7,804 nucleotides of DNA. Origin: Alphaproteobacteria bacterium TMED93 (GTDB lineage Bacteria > Pseudomonadota > Alphaproteobacteria > TMED109). The position numbers were made by a program, and so were the translations under genes. Each line of letters opens with the position of its first letter. Position 1 is the first letter of the stretch. The stretch covers positions 2,674 to 10,477 of the forward strand of contig NHEU02000004.1 in the NCBI GenBank assembly GCA_002171495.2, read 5' to 3'. Shown in pieces: positions 6,533 to 7,804 of this stretch. Under the pieces are notes generated by a model. The model saw only the letters and a program-made list of their open reading frames with translations. It had not been told where the DNA came from and ran no database searches.

Positions 6533-7309
6533 ATGCCAACCTCACTATCTATTGCAAGCGGTAAGGGCGGAGTAGGAAAAACCACTTTTGCAATAAACCT
6601 TGCTATAATGCAGGCTAAAACTGCTAATTGTCTTCTCCTTGATGCAGATATGGGCATGGCCAATGCACATATTTTATTAGGTATAAATCCTGATTTAACA
6701 ATAAAAGATTTTTTTGATGGAAGTTGTAGTTTAGAGAAAGTAATAACGGAAGGGCCAGAAAAACTAAAGTTCATATCTGGAGGTTCTGGAATTACCGAAA
6801 TGCTAAACGTAGATAAAAATAAAAAACTAAACTTTATTAGATCTTTTGAGCAGCTTTCTGAAAAAATAGATAACTTAATCGTTGATGTAAGTGCAGGAGC
6901 AGAAGACTCATCTTTAAATTTATTATCAGCATCTGATAAAATTCTAATAGTTTTAATAAATGAACCTACAAGTTTCACAGATGCTTTTACATTGATAAAA
7001 GCTTGTCATTTAGAGTTTGGTTTGAAGGAATTTTGTTTAGCTGTTAACATGGCAAATAATGAATCCCACGGAAATGAAGTATATTCAAAGTTTAATAAAG
7101 TAATGAGAAAGTTCTATGATGTGAATATTACCTTTGTAGGAAGTATTCCCAAAAATAATAAAATACAGAAATCAGTCATACAAAAAAAACCTTTAATTTT
7201 GGATAAAAGTAATAAAGATTTTTATTTATTATTTGATAAAATGATAAATAAAATAAACAAAGCTCCTGAAAATAAGTTTGAAGGTATAAAGTTTTTTAAC
7301 AATTTGTAG
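6533..7309 (+). CDS. flhG: FlhG/FleN, MinD-like ATPase controlling flagellar number
   Basis: FlhG (FleN in Pseudomonas) limits flagellar number, antagonises FlhF and, in Pseudomonas, restrains FleQ. The 258 residues show a deviant Walker A GKGGVGKT (10-17), LLLDADMGMAN (35-44), SGGSGI (82-87), the Walker B-like VDVSAG (117-122), NEPTSFTDAFTLIKA (143-157), VNM (171-173) and G-S-I-P (203-206), in MinD/FlhG order. The start is firm: AAGGAG at 6519-6524 lies 8 nt before ATG, and the gap to flhF is 12 bp. Only nine residues precede Walker A, so the DQAxxLR activator helix of typical FlhG is absent. The last residues (F-E-G-I-K-F-F-N-N-L) could form the short amphipathic membrane-targeting helix usual in FlhG; that is inference. 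It lies between flhF and fliA, the standard order. Confidence 0.93.
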   Translation: MPTSLSIASGKGGVGKTTFAINLAIMQAKTANCLLLDADMGMANAHILLGINPDLTIKDFFDGSCSLEKVITEGPEKLKFISGGSGITEMLNVDKNKKLNFIRSFEQLSEKIDNLIVDVSAGAEDSSLNLLSASDKILIVLINEPTSFTDAFTLIKACHLEFGLKEFCLAVNMANNESHGNEVYSKFNKVMRKFYDVNITFVGSIPKNNKIQKSVIQKKPLILDKSNKDFYLLFDKMINKINKAPENKFEGIKFFNNL

Positions 7310-7316
7310 ATTTATA

Positions 7317-7754
7317 ATGGTAGCTTCTTACAAAAATATTACATTCTCAGATAAAGAAGAGTTAATTAAAAAAAATACATTACTAGTTAAAAAAATTGCT
7401 TGGCATTATCAAGGTAGAGTCAAAAATATTGTTGAAATAGATGATTTAATACAGATAGGGATGTTGGGTCTTATAACTGCAGCAAATAACTTTACAGAGA
7501 GGCCTGGAGTTAAATTTTCAAGCTATGCTAAAATACGTATAAAAGGCGAAATAGTAGATTTTTTAAGAAAGAATTCTAACCTTTGTAGAACAACTATAAC
7601 TAATAAGCAAAAATTTGAAAAAGCAGTTGAAAGTCTAAGAAAAACTTACAACACCTTAAGCCCATTTGCGTTGGTTCACATCAACGGTGTGGTTAACTGT
7701 TTTGGCTTACTCGCTGACACGCTCCAGCAGGCGGTCAGGGTAGTCGGTAAATAG
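7317..7754 (+). CDS. fliA: FliA (sigma-28), N-terminal fragment running into foreign sequence
   Basis: FliA is the sigma factor for late flagellar genes. Residues 11-112 show sigma region 2: LVKKIAWHYQGRV (23-35), then IDDLIQIGMLGLITAANNF (41-59), then F-S-S-Y-A-K-I-R-I-K-G-E-I-V-D-F-L-R-K (67-85). The start of region 3 follows (N-L-C-R-T-T-I-T-N-K-Q-K-F, where most FliA have P-R-S near the CRT). Genuine fliA sequence ends near base 7652. The remaining 33 codons to a TAG at 7752-7754 resemble no sigma factor and are antisense to a phosphodiesterase gene. Full FliA is about 230-260 residues, so the rest of region 3 and all of region 4 are missing. The ATG is 7 bp after the flhG stop and has no strong Shine-Dalgarno sequence, consistent with coupling. 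Truncation is probably an assembly or amplification join rather than a real mutation. Confidence 0.85.
   Translation: MVASYKNITFSDKEELIKKNTLLVKKIAWHYQGRVKNIVEIDDLIQIGMLGLITAANNFTERPGVKFSSYAKIRIKGEIVDFLRKNSNLCRTTITNKQKFEKAVESLRKTYNTLSPFALVHINGVVNCFGLLADTLQQAVRVVGK
7645..7665. other. Probable chimeric junction
   Basis: Bases 7501-7652 contain about 28% GC and 7653-7804 about 50% (hand count). At the same point the fliA frame stops resembling sigma factors, and the opposite strand soon carries a coding sequence with different codon use. No terminal repeat, integrase or insertion-sequence end is visible at the join. The exact base is uncertain within about 10 bp because the flanks share no recognisable anchor. 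Confidence 0.75.
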
Positions 7755-7804
7755 GCCGTTCACTCCTAGCGCTATTAAGCGTGTCATCTCTTCGGGTTCA
7801 TTAA
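7707..7804 (-). CDS. Glycerophosphodiester phosphodiesterase family protein, C-terminal fragment
   Basis: Reading the minus strand from the window edge gives N-E-P-E-E-M-T-R-L-I-A-L-G-V-N-G-L-F-T-D and then YPDRLLERVSE and TAA. This is the typical C-terminus of GDPD enzymes, in which a W-T-V-N stretch is followed by E-E-M-R-x-L-x-x-x-G-V-D-G-I-I-T-D-Y-P-D near the end of the TIM barrel. The two bases before the first full codon are TT, compatible with the Val of the W-T-V-N motif. These enzymes hydrolyse glycerophosphodiesters to glycerol-3-phosphate and an alcohol. Only 31 residues are visible, without the catalytic His/Glu residues. It is GC-richer than everything to its left and probably comes from another genome or a distant locus. 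Bases 7653-7706, between the junction and its stop, would be its 3' flank; I see no convincing terminator there. Confidence 0.78.
   Translation of the reverse strand, partial: NEPEEMTRLIALGVNGLFTDYPDRLLERVSE

Noticed and set aside
6517..6978. Minus-strand open frame of 153 codons opposite flhG
   Set aside because: Fully explained as the complement of conserved MinD-like coding sequence; no ribosome binding site and no recognisable family.
7669..7686. Short inverted repeat CGTTG/CAACG after the GDPD stop as a terminator
   Set aside because: Only a 5-bp stem with an 8-base loop and no following U-tract on the minus strand.
1..7804. CRISPR arrays, tRNA or rRNA genes, insertion sequences, prophage or attachment sites
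   Set aside because: No spaced direct repeats, cloverleaf-like or rRNA-like segments, transposase motifs or terminal inverted repeats were seen on either strand.

Overview
The window is a piece of a flagellar gene cluster from an AT-rich bacterium (about 30% GC by eye). The likeliest source is a gammaproteobacterium with a polar flagellum. The evidence is the gene order flhA-flhF-flhG(fleN)-fliA, the H-ring genes flgP and flgT next to flgA, and sigma-54-type promoters of the FleQ/FlrA-controlled kind. The assignment is inferred from gene content and order; no ribosomal or other phylogenetic marker is present.

Layout: the minus strand (3060 down to 25) carries a compact four-gene operon read flgP - flgT - lysM-domain gene - flgA. 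It encodes envelope proteins that build or anchor the P-ring and H-ring around the rod. All four products have export signals, and flgP is a lipoprotein. The first 13 bases of the window may hold the start of a fifth gene, possibly flgM. A divergent control region of about 200 bp (3061-3257) follows. It contains two back-to-back sigma-54 (-24/-12) promoter matches, one per strand, each with exact GG-N10-GC spacing, and a FleQ-like palindrome in the flhA leader. The plus strand (3258-7652) carries flhA (export gate), flhF and flhG (number and placement of polar flagella) and the first half of fliA (sigma-28), spaced or overlapping as one operon.

Near position 7652 the sequence changes abruptly. 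GC rises from about 28% to about 50% (hand counts over about 150 bases each side), the fliA reading frame loses all similarity to sigma factors, and the minus strand becomes the C-terminus of a glycerophosphodiester phosphodiesterase. This looks like a chimeric junction (assembly or amplification artefact) or, less likely, a real rearrangement. The last 150 bases should not be treated as part of the flagellar organism without checking.

The most interesting biology is the FlhF/FlhG pair. FlhF keeps the P-loop and the TKxD motif, but its other GTPase motifs are altered. FlhG starts almost directly at its Walker A motif and so lacks the N-terminal helix known to activate FlhF. The H-ring operon is also of interest because a LysM-domain protein sits where Vibrio has flgO.
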